From positions 40,598,329 through 40,662,328 of the forward strand of contig NW_023601212.1 in assembly GCF_014898055.3 (NCBI RefSeq): a stretch of 64,000 bases of DNA. Reading direction: 5' to 3'. The stretch comes from Talpa occidentalis. Its lineage: Eukaryota; Chordata; Mammalia; Eulipotyphla; Talpidae. The notes under the pieces were generated by a model. That model saw nothing but the letters and a program-made list of their open reading frames with translations. It had not been told where the DNA came from and ran no database searches. The position numbers and the translations under genes are program-made. Shown here one piece after another: positions 18,413 to 29,189 of this stretch (positions within the stretch are counted from its first letter, which is position 1; every line of letters starts with the position of its first letter).

Positions 18413-21400
18413 CTAGATTCCTGCTATGAGTGAGACCATCCGGTATTTTTCTTTTTCTTTTTGGCTTATTTCGCTGAGCATGATCCCTTCCAGCGCCATC
18501 CATGTTGCAGCAAATTGCATGTGTTTATCTTTTTTGAATGCTGAGTAATATTCCATGGTATATATGTACCACATCTTCTTGATCCAGTCATCTATTTTTG
18601 GGCATTTGGGTTGTTTCCAAAGCTTAGCTATTGTAAACAGTGCTGCTATAAACATAGGGGTGCAGGTGTTCTTTGGAATTGATGTTTCTGTGTCCTTTGG
18701 GTAAATACCTAGGAGTGGAATTGCTGGGTCATATGGAAGCTCTATGTTTAGTAGGTCCAGAAATCTCCACACAGCTTTCCACAGTGCTTGGACCAGTTTG
18801 CACTCCCACCAACAGTGCAGAAGAGTTCCTTTTTCTCCACACCCTCGCCAACATTTGTTGTTGCTAGTTTTTTTAATATGTGCCATTCTCACTGGTGTAA
18901 GATGGTATCTCATGGTAGTTTTGATTTGCATTTCCCTGATGACAAGTGATGTTGAACATTTTTTCATATGCCTGTTGGCCATTTGCATTTCCTCTTCAGA
19001 GAAGTTTCTTTTAAGCTCTTCTGCCCATTTTTTGACTGGATTATTTTCTTTGTTGTTGTTGAGTCTCATCAGCTCTTTGCAGATTTTTGTGATCAGTCCT
19101 TTATCATTAGTGTTGGGTGCAAAAATGTTCTCCCAGTTGGTGGGGTTTCTCTTTGTTTTTGTTATTGTCTCTTTTGCTGTGCAAAAGCTCTTTAATTTGA
19201 TATAGTCCCAGCTGTTTATCTTTGCCTTCACTATCACTGCTTTGGGTGATGTGTCTGTAAAGATGTCTTTGATGTGCAAATCACGTAGTGTTTCGCCTAT
19301 ATTTCCTTCTATATATTTTATGGTTTCAGGTCTTATGTCTAGTTCTTTAATCCATTTTGAGTTGATTTTTGTGTATGGTGTGAGGTGGTGGTCAAGCTTC
19401 ATTCTTTTGCATGTAGCGACCCAGTTTTCCCAGCACCATTTATTGAACAAACTTTCTTTGCTCCAATGCATAGTCTTTGCTCCTTTGTCAAAGATTAGTT
19501 GACCATAAATCTGTGGGTTTATTTCTGGATTTTCTATTCGATTCCATTGGTCTGTATGTCTGTTCTTGTTCCAATACCATGCAGTTTTGATGATTATGGC
19601 TTTGTAGTATAGTTTGAAGTCTGGGAGTCTGATGCCTCCATTCCCTTCTTTTTTTTTCAGGAGAGCTTTGGCTATTCGGGGTTTTTTGTGATTCCATATG
19701 AATTTCATCAATAATTTTTCTATTTCTTTGAAGAATGACATTGAAATTTTGATTGGAATAGCATTGAATCTGTATATTTCTTTTGGAAGGATGGCCATTT
19801 TAATAATGTTTATTCTTCCAATCCATGAGCAGGGGATGTCTCTCCATTTCTTTGTGTCTTCTTCTATTTCTTTTAACAGTGTTTTATAGTTTTCTTTGTA
19901 TAGGTCCTTTACCTCTTTTGTTAGATTTATTCCCAAATATTTGATTTTTTTTGTTTCAATAACAAAAGGGATGGTCTTTTCGATTTCTTCTTCTTCAGAT
20001 TTATTGTTTGTGTATAGGAAGGCTACTGACTTTTGCGTGTTGATTTTGTATCCTGCCACTTTACTGAACTGATTGATGAGTTGAATTAGCTTTTCTGTGG
20101 AGTTTTTGGGGTTCTCTATGTATAATATCATATCGTCTGCAAATAGTGATAGTTTGACTTCTTCTTTTCCTATTTGGATTCCTTGGATGTCTTTCTCTTG
20201 TCTTATTGCCCTGGCTAGGACTTCCAGTATTATATTGAAAAGCAATGGTGAGAGTGGACATCCTTGTCTTGTTCCAGATCTTAATGGAATTGCTTTCAGC
20301 TTTTCACCATTGAGAATGATACTGGCTGTTGGCTTGTCATAGATGGCCTTTATGATGTTGAGATATGTTCCTTGTATCCCAAGAACTTCAAGGGCTTTTA
20401 TCATGAATGGGTGTTGCACTTTGTCGAAAGCTTTCTCAGCATCTATTGATATTATCATATGGTTTTTATATTTCTTTTTGTTGATGTGTTGGATAACGTT
20501 GATTGATTTTCGGATGTTAAACCATCCTTGTGCCCCTGGAATGAATCCAACTTGGTCGTGGTGAATTATCTTATGGATACATTGTTGGATTCTGATAGCT
20601 AAAATTTTATTGAGGATTTTTGCATCAGTGTTCATTAGGGAGATTGGCCTGTAGTTTTCCTTTTTTGTGTTGTCCTTGTTCGGTTTTGGTATTAGTGTAA
20701 TGTTGGCTTCATAGAACGTGTTTGGTATTGTCCCTTCCTTCTCAATTTTTTGGAAGAGTTTGTGAAGGATAGGCACTAATTCGTCTCTGAATGTTTGGTA
20801 GAATTCATTTGTAAATCCATCAGGTCCTGGGCTTTTGTTTTTGGGGAGGTTTTTGATTACCATTTCAATTTCGCTAATTGTAATTGGTCTGTTTAGGTGT
20901 TCTATTTCTTCTTTATCTAGCTTTGGGTGATTGTAGAGTTGTAGGAATTTGTCCATCTCCTCTAGATTGTTAAACTTGTTTCCATATAACTGTTCATAGT
21001 AGTTACTGATTATTCTTTTGATTTCTGCTGTGTCCGTTGTGATTTCTCCTCTTTCATTGATGATCCTGTTTATTTGTGCTTTCTCCCTTTTTTCCTTTGT
21101 GAGCCTGGCTAGGGGTTTGTCTATTTTATTGATTTTTTCAAAGAACCAGCTCTTGGTTTCATTGATCTTTTGGATTGTTTTTTTAGTTTCAATTTCATTT
21201 ATTTCTGCTTTGGTTTTTATTATTTCTTTTCTTCTACTGGTTTTGGGGTTTTCTTGTTGTTCTTTTTCTAGATCTTTGAGCTTCGAGATTAGGTTGTTTC
21301 TTTGCGTTCTTTCTTGTTTCTTGATGTGAGCTTCTATTGCTATATATTTTCCTCTTATTACTGCTTTTGCTGCATCCCATACATTTAGGATATTGGTGTC

Positions 21401-22240
21401 CTCCTTGTCGTTCAATTCAAAAAATTTTTTAATTTCTTCTTTGATCTCCTCATTAGTCCAATGGTCTTCCAGTAGTGTGGTTTTTAATCTCCATGAGGTA
21501 GGAAAGTTCCTTGCCTTCTTTTTATGGTTTATTTCTAGTTTGATGCCTTCATGGTCAGAAAAGATGGTTGATATGATTTCAATCTTGGTGTATCTGTTGA
21601 TGTTTGTCTTGTGCCCCAGTATGTGATCGATCCTGGAGAATGATCCGTGTGCGCTTGAGAAAAATGTGTACTCCGTTTTTTTGGGGTTTAGTGTTCTATA
21701 GATGTCTGTTAAGCCCAATTGCTCTAGGTCTTTATTTAGAGCTTTGGTTTCTTTACTTATTTTTTGTCTTGTTGATCTATCCATTGTTGATAGTGGTGTG
21801 TTGAAGTCTCCCACTACGTATGTGTTTTCTCTGATGTCTGTTTTCAGAGAGGACAACAGTTGTCTGATATATTTTGGTGCTCCTTCGTTTGGTGAGTATA
21901 TGTTAATGAGTGTTATTTCTTCTTGAAGTATTGTCCCCTTGATCATAATGTAGTGACCATTGGGGTCTCTTTTTATCTTTTTGAGTTTGAAATCTGTTTT
22001 ATCTGATATAAGTATAGCTGTTCCTGCTTTCTTTTTTGGTCCATTTGCTTGTAGGATTGTTTTCCATCCTTTAACTTTGAGCCTATTTTTATCTTTTGTA
22101 GCTAAATGTGTTTCCTGGAGACAGCAAAAGGTTGGGTTTTGTTTCTTAATCCAGGCTGCAACTCTGTGTCTTTTTATTGAAGAGTTTAGTCCATTTACAT
22201 TTAGAGTTAATATTGATATGTTAACATCTGTATTTGCCAT
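18413..22240 (-). CDS. L1 ORF2 protein, complete (1275 residues)
   Basis: The frame starts at ATG 22240 and ends at 18413 with no interruption; 1275 residues equals the usual mammalian ORF2p length. Endonuclease domain: LNVNGLN near residue 14, LQETHL near 43, VGDFNTPLS near 145, and SDH near 230 mark the metal-binding and catalytic residues of an apurinic-endonuclease-like fold. Reverse transcriptase: LIPKPNKD, the [12 protein letters not shown] block and [10 protein letters not shown] with the catalytic aspartate pair (about residue 700). C-terminus: a CX3CX7HX4C cysteine motif ([18 protein letters not shown]). All key residues look intact. It is translated in the cytoplasm and nicks and copies in the nucleus. 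Transcription would need an outside promoter, since the element lacks its own 5' UTR. Confidence 0.97.
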   Translation of the reverse strand: MANTDVNISILTLNVNGLNSSIKRHRVAAWIKKQNPTFCCLQETHLATKDKNRLKVKGWKTILQANGPKKKAGTAILISDKTDFKLKKIKRDPNGHYIMIKGTILQEEITLINIYSPNEGAPKYIRQLLSSLKTDIRENTYVVGDFNTPLSTMDRSTRQKISKETKALNKDLEQLGLTDIYRTLNPKKTEYTFFSSAHGSFSRIDHILGHKTNINRYTKIEIISTIFSDHEGIKLEINHKKKARNFPTSWRLKTTLLEDHWTNEEIKEEIKKFFELNDKEDTNILNVWDAAKAVIRGKYIAIEAHIKKQERTQRNNLISKLKDLEKEQQENPKTSRRKEIIKTKAEINEIETKKTIQKINETKSWFFEKINKIDKPLARLTKEKREKAQINRIINERGEITTDTAEIKRIISNYYEQLYGNKFNNLEEMDKFLQLYNHPKLDKEEIEHLNRPITISEIEMVIKNLPKNKSPGPDGFTNEFYQTFRDELVPILHKLFQKIEKEGTIPNTFYEANITLIPKPNKDNTKKENYRPISLMNTDAKILNKILAIRIQQCIHKIIHHDQVGFIPGAQGWFNIRKSINVIQHINKKKYKNHMIISIDAEKAFDKVQHPFMIKALEVLGIQGTYLNIIKAIYDKPTASIILNGEKLKAIPLRSGTRQGCPLSPLLFNIILEVLARAIRQEKDIQGIQIGKEEVKLSLFADDMILYIENPKNSTEKLIQLINQFSKVAGYKINTQKSVAFLYTNNKSEEEEIEKTIPFVIETKKIKYLGINLTKEVKDLYKENYKTLLKEIEEDTKKWRDIPCSWIGRINIIKMAILPKEIYRFNAIPIKISMSFFKEIEKLLMKFIWNHKKPRIAKALLKKKEGNGGIRLPDFKLYYKAIIIKTAWYWNKNRHTDQWNRIENPEINPQIYGQLIFDKGAKTMHWSKESLFNKWCWENWVATCKRMKLDHHLTPYTKINSKWIKELDIRPETIKYIEGNIGETLRDLHIKDIFTDTSPKAVIVKAKINSWDYIKLKSFCTAKETITKTKRNPTNWENIFAPNTNDKGLITKICKELMRLNNNKENNPVKKWAEELKRNFSEEEMQMANRHMKKCSTSLVIREMQIKTTMRYHLTPVRMAHIKKTSNNKCWRGCGEKGTLLHCWWECKLVQALWKAVWRFLDLLNIELPYDPAIPLLGIYPKDTETSIPKNTCTPMFIAALFTIAKLWKQPKCPKIDDWIKKMWYIYTMEYYSAFKKDKHMQFAATWMALEGIMLSEISQKEKEKYRMVSLIAGI

Positions 22241-22311
22241 TGTGTTTGTCTTTCCTTTGATTTTATTTATTTATTCTTTTAATAACTTTTTTTTTTTTTT
22301 TTGGCCTTCTT

Positions 22312-22374
22312 TCATTGTAATTCGTCGCTCTGAGGTTCTGGCTTTAGAACTCCTTGTAGTATTTTTTGGAGTGG
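22312..22374 (-). pseudogene. L1 ORF1 C-terminal stub
   Basis: The last 20 codons plus stop, reading ...KILQGVLKPEPQSDELQ, match the tail of L1 ORF1p. The truncation point is the 5' end of the element. No RNA-binding or coiled-coil domain is present. Confidence 0.85.
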
Positions 22375-22390
22375 TCTCCCCAGTATCTTT
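22375..22390. repeat. L1 target-site duplication, right copy
   Basis: Second copy of tctccccagtatcttt, identical to 18205-18220. Confidence 0.97.
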
Positions 22391-22769
22391 AAGGTTCTTG
22401 TCTTCCAGGCTGAATTTAGCAGTCACTTCCTCTGTATCTTGGTCCTTTGAAAAAATAGGAAAGGAAATAGAGACAGTCCCTGAACGCAAACAGTTCACAG
22501 TCTTGTTGGTGAGACACATAGATCATTATAATGGCAGCAAGGGAGGAAGAAAGTGGTGGATTGGGGTTGATAGGGAGCTAGTTGTGGGACTTCTCAGATG
22601 CAGTTTCTTACCTCCAGGAAATTTGAGGACCACTTTGAGAAACAGTGGTAGATATGTCAAGGCAGCCCGAGTTGAGTTCCAGCTACTAGCCTGCACTCTA
22701 TATACAGCAGGGGCAAATACTCATGGAGGTGGAGCTTCTAAGGGCAGGCCTTTTTTTAAAAGAAATTTT
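22391..22769. other. Unique sequence, no feature seen
   Basis: Contains 'ccactttgagaaacagtgg' near 22631, which resembles the end of a MER5-type hAT element, but the rest is not recognised. Confidence 0.35.
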
Positions 22770-23029
22770 AAAAAGATTTATTTATTTATATAAGCACTGG
22801 GGTACAGGCCAGAGGCGCAGGAGGGTGAGAGAATTCACCAGAGACAGAGCGGGGAGCAGAACAGGCAGAAAGACTGAAATACACTGCTGAGGGGAGCAGC
22901 GGGCAAGACAGGAGAGGTCTGCTGCACCATGTGGGAATCTTCCTGGCTGGCCGTGAATTGAACCGGTGCTGCAGAGGCTGCAGACAGCTTCACAACACTG
23001 TGCTCAACCTGCTGCGCCACCAGGAAGGC
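22770..23029 (-). mobile_element. tRNA-SINE copy 29, type A
   Basis: Reverse copy flanked by 'aggcctttttttt'-type repeats near 22746 and 23032. Confidence 0.9.
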
Positions 23030-23059
23030 CCAGGCCTTTTTTTTTTAAAGATAAATTTG

Positions 23060-23104
23060 CCTTTTATTTATTTATTTAGTCATTTATTTATTTATTTATT
23101 TATT
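23060..23104. repeat. (TTTA)n simple repeat
   Basis: About ten tetranucleotide units between two reverse SINEs, grown from the tail of copy 30. Confidence 0.85.
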
Positions 23105-23408
23105 TATTTAAATAGGGGCATGTTTTATTTATTTATTTGTTTGTTTGTTTGCTTTGTTTATACATGCACGGGGTACAGTCAGAAGCTCGGGAGGGTGAGA
23201 GAATTCACCAGAGCCAGAGCAGGGAGCAGAGCAGGCAGAAGGACCAAGTACACTGCTGAGGGGAGCAGCGGGCGGCAGGAGAGGTCTGCACGCCATGTGG
23301 GACCCTCTTCCGGTGGCGGGGGAGCAGCCGGGGATCGAACTGGCGCCGCAGAGGCCGCGGGCAGCTTCGCAATCCAGCGCTCAACCGCTGCGCCACCATG
23401 GAAGCCCT
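23105..23408 (-). mobile_element. tRNA-SINE copy 30, type B
   Basis: Reverse copy with the long tail 'aataggggcatgttttattt' and (ttg t)n; head end 'cgccaccatggaagcccta'. Confidence 0.9.
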
Positions 23409-23419
23409 ATTTATTTATT

Positions 23420-23693
23420 TTTTGAAAGATTTTTAAAAATTTATTTATCCATACAAGAATTGGGGTACAGGCCAGAGGTGCAGGTGGTGAGAGGATTCAC
23501 CAGAGACAGAGTGGAGAACAGAACAGGCAGACTGACTGAAATACACTGCTGAGGCAAGCAGCGGGCGAGACAGCAGAGGTCTGCTGCACCATGTGGGTAG
23601 CTCCCTGGCCAGCCAGGGATCAAACTCGTGTTGCAGTGGCTGCAGATAGCTTCATAGTTCTGTGTTTAACCCCTTGCATCACTAGGGAGGCCC
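23420..23693 (-). mobile_element. tRNA-SINE copy 31, type A
   Basis: Reverse copy; head end 'gcatcactagggaggccc'. Confidence 0.9.
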
Positions 23694-23704
23694 AGAGGGC
23701 AGGT

Positions 23705-24000
23705 CTTAATGGAGGTAAAAGCTATACAACATTAAAGCAATCATTTGAAAGTGGACCATTCAGTAGTATTTGGTACATTCACAATGTTGTGCAACCAGCA
23801 CCTTTATCTAATTCTAGAACCTTTCCACCACCCCAAAAGGAAACTCCACAATTGTTAAGCAGTCACTCCCCATACCTTCTCTCTTTAGCCTCTGGCAACC
23901 ACTAATTTTTTCCTGTCACTGGATTTACTGATTCTGGACATGTCACATAAATGTAATCATATACAATGTGGCCATGGATTCTACCCCTGGCATACTTTCA
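23705..24000 (-). repeat. Old L1 3' end, left part
   Basis: Antisense L1 3' sequence ('ttcacaatgttgtgcaacca', 'gcctctggcaaccactaatt', 'taaatgtaatcatata'). It resumes at 24346-24375 ('tttttatagctgaatgatat') after the LTR insertion. Confidence 0.75.
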
Positions 24001-24345
24001 AGGCTCATCTTTGTGTCCTCCAACACTTATGTTGAAGCATTAATTCCCAGCATCTCAGAATGTAGTCAAATTTAGAAGTAATCCAGTAAAAATGTACGTT
24101 GGGCCCCATTCAATATGACTGGTGTCTTTAAAAAAAGAAGAAATTGGGACACAGACACTGAACAATGACAGTGTGAAGGTATAGGGAGAAGACAGCATCT
24201 ACAAGTCAAAGAGAAAGACCCCAGCAGAAACCAACTCTGCCAATGCCTTGATTTTGGACCTCCAGCCTCTGGAACCACAAAAAAAGCAATTTTGATCATT
24301 TAAGTACTTTATTATGGCAGCCCTAGCAGATTAATACAGGCTTTG
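24001..24345 (+). repeat. ERVL-MaLR LTR remnant (MST/MLT1-like)
   Basis: 'tttgtgtcctccaacactta', 'tgttgaagcattaattccca', 'gacagtgtgaaggtatagg', 'gattttggacctccagcctc' and 'ggcagccctagcagattaat' follow the MaLR LTR order. It is diverged, with no internal retroviral genes, and is inserted into the older L1. Confidence 0.75.
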
Positions 24346-24375
24346 TCCCCTTTTTATAGCTGAATGATATTCCAT

Positions 24376-24530
24376 TGCAGGGTTTTTTTCCCCCTGTAGT
24401 ATAGTAACAAAGGACAGAAAACAAGTTAAATGCCCAACAATAGATGACTTGTTAAAGAAATTACCAACTATCCACAGGCTGGAATACTACACCAAGATTT
24501 AAAAAGAATGAAGGATATATTTATGTCGTG
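24376..24530 (+). repeat. Old L1-like fragment
   Basis: 'aagttaaatgcccaacaata', 'ctggaatactacaccaag' resemble the distal ORF2 region of an ancient L1 in sense orientation. Diverged. Confidence 0.5.
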
Positions 24531-25140
24531 GTTCTCAAATGTAATCCTTAGGTCTGCCGCATCAATATCATCTGGTTACTTATTAGAAATGCAGGTTAAC
24601 AGGCTCTATTCAGAATCAAATGTACATTCCAGTTTGACACCTCCTGCTGTTTAGAATAGCAATGCCTGCGGCTGTATCAGGGTTATCAGTACAGCCCAGT
24701 GGCTCATAGTCACCCTGAAGTACTTTTTATTTTTATTTATTTATTTATTTTAAATATTTATTTTTATTTATTTATTTATACAAGCACTGGGTACAGTCAG
24801 AAGCGCGGGAGGGTGAGAGAATTCACCAGAGCCAGAGTGGGGAACAGAACAGGCATAACGACGAAATACACTCCTGAGGGGAGCAGCGGGCGACAGGAGA
24901 GGTCTGCGCGCCATGTGGGACCCTCCTCTGGTGGCCGGGGAGCAGCCGGGGATCGAACTGGTGCTGCAGAGGCTGCGGGCAGCTCCACAACCTGGTGCTC
25001 AACCGCTGCGCCACCTGGGAGGCCCTGAGGTACTTTTTAAAAGCACCAATCCCTGAGTCCCATTCCCAGTGATTCTGGTATAACTGATCTGTTGCAGGGT
25101 CTGGGCATTCCCCCAATTAGAAGTGACTTCAGTGTGAACC
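24531..25140. repeat. MER5-like hAT DNA transposon remnant, split by SINE copy 32
   Basis: The left end 'gtggttctcaaatgtaatcc' with 'gttacttattagaaatgcag' and the right end 'agtgtgaaccactgac' preceded by 'ccctgagtcccattcccagt' are typical of MER5/Charlie elements. SINE copy 32 lies inside. Confidence 0.55.
24730..25023 (-). mobile_element. tRNA-SINE copy 32, type B
   Basis: Reverse copy with duplication cctgaagtacttttta (24714-24729) and cctgaggtacttttta (25024-25039), one difference. Confidence 0.95.
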
Positions 25141-25503
25141 ACTGACAGCACAAAATTCCCAGAAAGATTAAGAGCAAGAAGTCAGGTGCAGAAGAGTCAC
25201 ATTCCAGAATGTTTCTTGTATAACTGTTTGTGAGGATTAAAAATTGAATAATAGAGAAATAAATTTGGGGTACATATGGGGAATAATTTTCAGTAGTGAA
25301 AATGAAGGACCTTGAAATGCAGAGTGGAGGAAAGTTAAAGGATATTGTGATACCATGTATATTAAGTTTAAAAAAAACAAAGCAATTTTATCTGTCTTTT
25401 CTGAGTGGATACATATATAGTAAAATTATGAATACAGGCAAAGGAATTATAATAGGCATAATCCGGGATTAGGGAGAAGTACAGAGCCAGTTCCTCTTAT
25501 ATC
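25141..25503. other. Unique or unrecognised old repeat
   Basis: AT-rich, with patterns such as 'gtggaggaaagttaaaggat' that suggest an ancient repeat, but no family could be assigned. No coding signal. Confidence 0.35.
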
Positions 25504-25521
25504 TGTAATCTTTTATTTCTT

Positions 25522-25774
25522 TTTTATTTCTTTATTTATACAAGCACTGGGTACAGTCAGAAGTGCGGGAGGGTGAGAGAATTCACCAGAGCCAGAGCGG
25601 GGAACAGAGCTGGCAGACTGATGAAATACACTGCTGAGGGGAGCAGAGGGCGCGGCAGGAGAGGTCTGCATGCCATGTGGGACCCTCGCCAGCAGCCAGG
25701 GATTGAACTGGTGCGCAGAGGCTGCGGGCAGCTTTGCAGTCCAGTGCTCAACTGCTGCGCCACCGGGGAGGCCC
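25522..25774 (-). mobile_element. tRNA-SINE copy 33, type B, 18-bp TSD
   Basis: Perfect duplication tgtaatcttttatttctt at 25504-25521 and 25775-25792. Small deletion in the head ('ggtgcgcagaggctg'). Confidence 0.95.
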
Positions 25775-25882
25775 TGTAATCTTTTATTTCTTAATTGGAG
25801 AATGAGTACAAGGGTGTTTGTGATATTTTTATCTATTCTTATTTGAATGACAGAATTCATTCAATTAAAAAACAAGCGATAT

Positions 25883-26150
25883 AGGGCCTCCCTGGTGGCT
25901 CAGGGGTTAAGTATCAGGGTTATCAAGCTATAGCCAGCCACTGAGGCATGAGTTCGTTCCCTAGCCTGGGAGCTACCCACATGGCGCAGCAGACCTCTCC
26001 TGTCTCATTTGCTGCTCCCATCAACAGTGTATTTCAGTCGATCTGGCTGTTCTGCTCCCCACTCTGTCTCTGGTAGATAATCCCACCCCCATACCTCTGG
26101 CCTATACCCCAGTTCTTGAATGCATAAATAAGTAAAAATAAATCTTTAAA
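25883..26150 (+). mobile_element. tRNA-SINE copy 34, type A
   Basis: Forward copy, first of three head-to-tail copies (25.9-26.7 kb). Confidence 0.9.
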
Positions 26151-26161
26151 AAATATAAATA

Positions 26162-26440
26162 GGGGCCCTCCCTGGTGGCGCAAGGGGTTAAGACACAACC
26201 TATGAAGCTGTCCGCAGCCACTGCAGCACAAGTTCAATCCCCAGCCGGCCAGAGAGCAACCCACATAGCACAGCAGACCTCTCCTGGCTTGCCCACTGCT
26301 CCCCTCAGCAGTGTACTTTGATCAATCTGCCTGTTCTGTTCCCCACTCTGTCTCTGGTGAGTCCTCTCAATCCCCACACCTCTGGCCTGCACCCCAGCTC
26401 TCGTATGCATAAATAAATAACTCTTTGAAAAAAAATTATT
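26162..26440 (+). mobile_element. tRNA-SINE copy 35, type A
   Basis: Forward copy inserted in the A-rich tail of copy 34; complete head and (aaat)n tail. Confidence 0.9.
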
Positions 26441-26453
26441 AAAAAAATAAAAT

Positions 26454-26740
26454 AGGGCCTCCCTGGTGGCGCAGCGGTTGAACACTGGGTTGCGAAGCTG
26501 CCCGCTGCCTCTGCAGCGCCGGTTCGATCCCCGGCTGCTCCCCGGCCACCGGAGGAGGGTCCCACATGGCGCGCTGACCTCTCCTGCCGCCCGCTGCTCC
26601 CCTCAGCAGTGTACTTCGGTCCTTCTGCCTGCTCTGCTCCCCGCTCTGGCTCTGGTGAATTCTCTCACCCTCCCGTGCTTCTGACTGTACCCAGTGCTTG
26701 TATAAATAAATAAAATAAATCTTTTAAAAAAAATAAAATA
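26454..26740 (+). mobile_element. tRNA-SINE copy 36, type B
   Basis: Forward near-consensus type B copy in the A-rich tail of copy 35. Its B-box is ggttcgatcc. Confidence 0.95.
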
Positions 26741-26764
26741 ATAAAAAAAATAATAAAAAATATA

Positions 26765-27110
26765 AATAACTAGCAGTGTAACAAGGGTATAGACTGCTTT
26801 CATTTGTGTTTAAAGACAAGAGAGATATAGTGCGCATTTACAAGAAAGTCACGATGGTTGTTTCTGGGATGGTAAATGTGGACTTTAGGGGTAACAGGAA
26901 GTTTTTCCTTTCTTATTTTTTTGTGTGTGTTCATAGACATGCATGTGACTCAAAAAATTTTTAAATTCTAAAGTGAAGCTCCCCCCCTTAGGAATAGCCT
27001 GTTTTTCTTTTCAATATGCAAATACAAGCCAACTGTAAATACTGTAGTTGTAAGTTCTTATCTCCCTCTCCCTAAATGTCAGTGCTTACTAGACACCCTG
27101 TTTTGAAAAT
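26765..27110. other. Unique sequence, no feature seen
   Basis: Includes 'gatggttgtttctgggatgg' and 'ttcctttcttatttttttgt', which may be an ancient repeat. No coding signal. Confidence 0.35.
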
Positions 27111-27113
27111 TTT

Positions 27114-27324
27114 TTAAAAGATTTATTTATTATACAAGAACTGGGGTACAGGCCAGAGGGATGGACATAAAACACTGCTGAGGGGAGCAGCGGGCAAGTC
27201 AGGAGGGGTCTGCCGCGCCATGTGTGTATCTCCCTGGCCAGCCGGGAATTGAACCCATGCTGCAGAGGCTGCAGACAGCTTCATAGTGCTGCGCTCAACC
27301 AGCTGCACTACCAGCAAGGCCCCA
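27114..27324 (-). mobile_element. tRNA-SINE copy 37, type A, internal deletion
   Basis: Reverse copy lacking about 55 bases of the body after 'ggccagagggatgg'. Flanked by 'tgttttgaaaatttt'-type repeats. Confidence 0.85.
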
Positions 27325-27384
27325 TGTTTTGAAATTTTGAACTGAGTATTTCTCAAGTATCTTTCCATGTTGAAACATAAAGAG

Positions 27385-27648
27385 AAATTCCCTGGTGGCA
27401 CAAAAGGGTTTAAGATGTAACACTATGAAGCTATTAGATCCCTGGCCAGGGAGTTACCCACATGGTGAAGCAGACCACTCCTGCCTCCCCGCTGCTCCCC
27501 TCAGCAGTGTATTTCAGTCAATCTGCCTATTCTGTTCCCCAATCTGTCTCTGATGAATCCTCTCATCGACACCCCCGACCCCCAGCACCTTTGGCCTGTA
27601 CTCCAGTTCTTGTATGCATAAATAAATAAATCTTAAAGAAAAAAAAAA
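27385..27648 (+). mobile_element. tRNA-SINE copy 38, type A, head damaged
   Basis: Forward copy with a deletion between 'gaagctat' and 'tagatccctggcc', removing part of the B-box region. Confidence 0.85.
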
Positions 27649-27699
27649 CAAAGAGCTTTACAGCATTGCACAGCTGTATAATATTATGGGATTATGCCT

Positions 27700-28145
27700 G
27701 GTGAATCTGGGACAGAGAATAGGGCAGTGTGGATAGACGGAGAGAGAAAGGGGGAGAGAAGGGGTGGAGTGATGGGAGCAGACTGGGTGAGGCCTGGTGG
27801 GCTGCAGGGAGGGCTTTGGTTGTGACCCCAATGATGTGGGACACCGGGAAGATTCTGGGCGGAGGAGGAATATGTCCCTAAACTCAGGTGCCGTTTGCAG
27901 GCGGTGTGGAGGATAAGCTTTGGCGGGGTAGGGGAAGGTTGGGGGGCCACGGCAGTGGGACTGTTTTGGTCCAGGTAGGCAATAATGGGGGTTTGTACAA
28001 GTGGGGGAATGAGAAGTCTGAGAGAAATGAGAGAATTCTGGGTAGATTCTGAACCAGTTACGACGTGCTGTCATATCAGATTTGGGGGAGGAAGGATCAG
28101 AGAGAGGGGTCAAGGATGCTCCAAAGTTTGGGGTTTTAGCATCTG
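27700..28145 (+). repeat. Ancient mammalian interspersed repeat, family unresolved
   Basis: 'gggtgaggcctggtgggctg', 'ggtccaggtaggcaataatg' and 'gagaggggtcaaggatgctc' follow the same unnamed mammal-wide repeat as 17830-18060, later portion. Not coding. Confidence 0.4.
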
Positions 28146-28219
28146 ACAGATCGGTGCTGCCACGAGCTGGTTCTAGAGGACGGTGGGAAAGTTGGGTTTG
28201 GTATGCTAATGAACTCGGA

Positions 28220-28560
28220 TGAAATGGGGTGAATGGGAGGCGTCAGCTCATCTTCAGGTGAGTTTCCAGGTGAGTTTCAGTTTCAGGGGCTTCGTCGAGA
28301 GAGGTCTAGGGTGCAGCCACGTCGCAGTCCCGAGAGTCGCCGCAAGAGGGCGAGCTCACCCCGTCGCTCTCGCAGCTGGGGCCAGGGTACCGGGTGGGTG
28401 GGCACGGGAAGGGCGCATACTGCTGCTTCTCACGCCCAGCGACCTGCAGTTCCTCACAAGGGTGCGAGATGAAGACCGCAGAGGCTCCAGGGCTCGGCCG
28501 GACCCCCAAGGCGCCTCCGCAGCCCCACAGCCTCGGATACGGCTCCAACTCCCTTAATTT
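28220..28560. promoter_or_regulatory. CpG-rich block with a CTCF-like core
   Basis: A 340-base CpG-rich segment between AT-rich repeat DNA and the DAND5 gene. At about 28338-28353 the sequence cgccgcaagagggcga resembles the CTCF core. No exon can be supported; promoter, insulator or decaying CpG island are all possible. Confidence 0.4.
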
Positions 28561-28594
28561 GCTTTTAACACTTCACCCCCACCAATTTGTTCTC

Positions 28595-28865
28595 ACAGTT
28601 TCCCATGCCACCTCTGGTCTTTGTAAAAATGTCACCTCCTCTGGGAGGTCTTCCATGACCCTGAGAGCAGACACTCCTGCCCCTACTTCTCTAAGGCACA
28701 CGCCATTTCAGTATCTTCTTAAACTCAAGCCTCTGAAATAATCTTGTATTGTCTATTTTCTGAATTAATGTAAAATCTGTGGCAGTAAGGACCCACTTTC
28801 TGTCCTAATCCCCTGTTATCCAGAGGGCTCAGATTTCTACCTGGCTTCTAATAGGTGCTAAAGGA
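28595..28865 (+). repeat. L2 LINE 3' remnant
   Basis: 'aaaatgtcacctcctctggg', 'aggtcttccatgaccctgag' and 'ttgtattgtctattttctg' are the L2 3' region in sense orientation. Confidence 0.65.
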
Positions 28866-28899
28866 AAAACAAAAAACCAAAAAAACTCCAGCAACTATG

Positions 28900-29105
28900 T
28901 TAATCACAGCTTGTTCATGGTGCTACTATGCATCAGCCTTCATTTTAAGCTGTTTACATAAATTAGTCCCCCATAGGGACTGTCATTAGCCCCATCTAAC
29001 AGAAGAGGAAGCTGAAATCCAGAGTGTCCAAGGGACTAAATCAGGTTGCACAGCTAGTAAGTTGCAATGCTGGGATGGAACCCAGAGACTCTGAGGGCAA
29101 ATATG
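28900..29105 (-). repeat. MIR SINE
   Basis: 'ttagccccatctaacagaag', 'aggttgcacagctagtaagt' and 'gggatggaacccagagactc' are MIR in antisense. Confidence 0.75.
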
Positions 29106-29189
29106 ATTTTGCTAAATGGATGACTGGGTCCATCCCAAGGGGCCACTTGAGGCCTCCAAATATTGTGCTTCTCAGTCCCTGCCTCTAGA

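Larger units (their letters stand above)
18221..22374 (-). mobile_element. Young L1 (LINE-1), 5'-truncated, with complete ORF2
   Basis: A 4154-base minus-strand L1. From its 5' end it contains the last 20 codons of ORF1, a 71-base spacer, full ORF2, a 168-base 3' UTR and a 24-base A-tail. The 3' UTR has a G-rich tract (minus strand of 18297-18326) of the kind conserved in mammalian L1 3' UTRs and able to form a quadruplex. The 16-base target duplication is perfect and the first-nick site CTTT/AA fits the L1 endonuclease consensus TTTT/AA. Perfect duplication, long A-tail and an uninterrupted 1275-codon frame all point to a recent insertion. Without ORF1 and the 5' UTR promoter it cannot mobilise on its own. 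Confidence 0.97.

Noticed and set aside
21960..22793. A 277-codon plus-strand open frame
   Set aside because: Antisense of L1 ORF2 running into flanking DNA; no independent support.
9729..26684. Recurring 65-75-codon open frames with near-identical peptides in many places
   Set aside because: They are the same frame of the type B SINE repeated in each copy, not a protein family.
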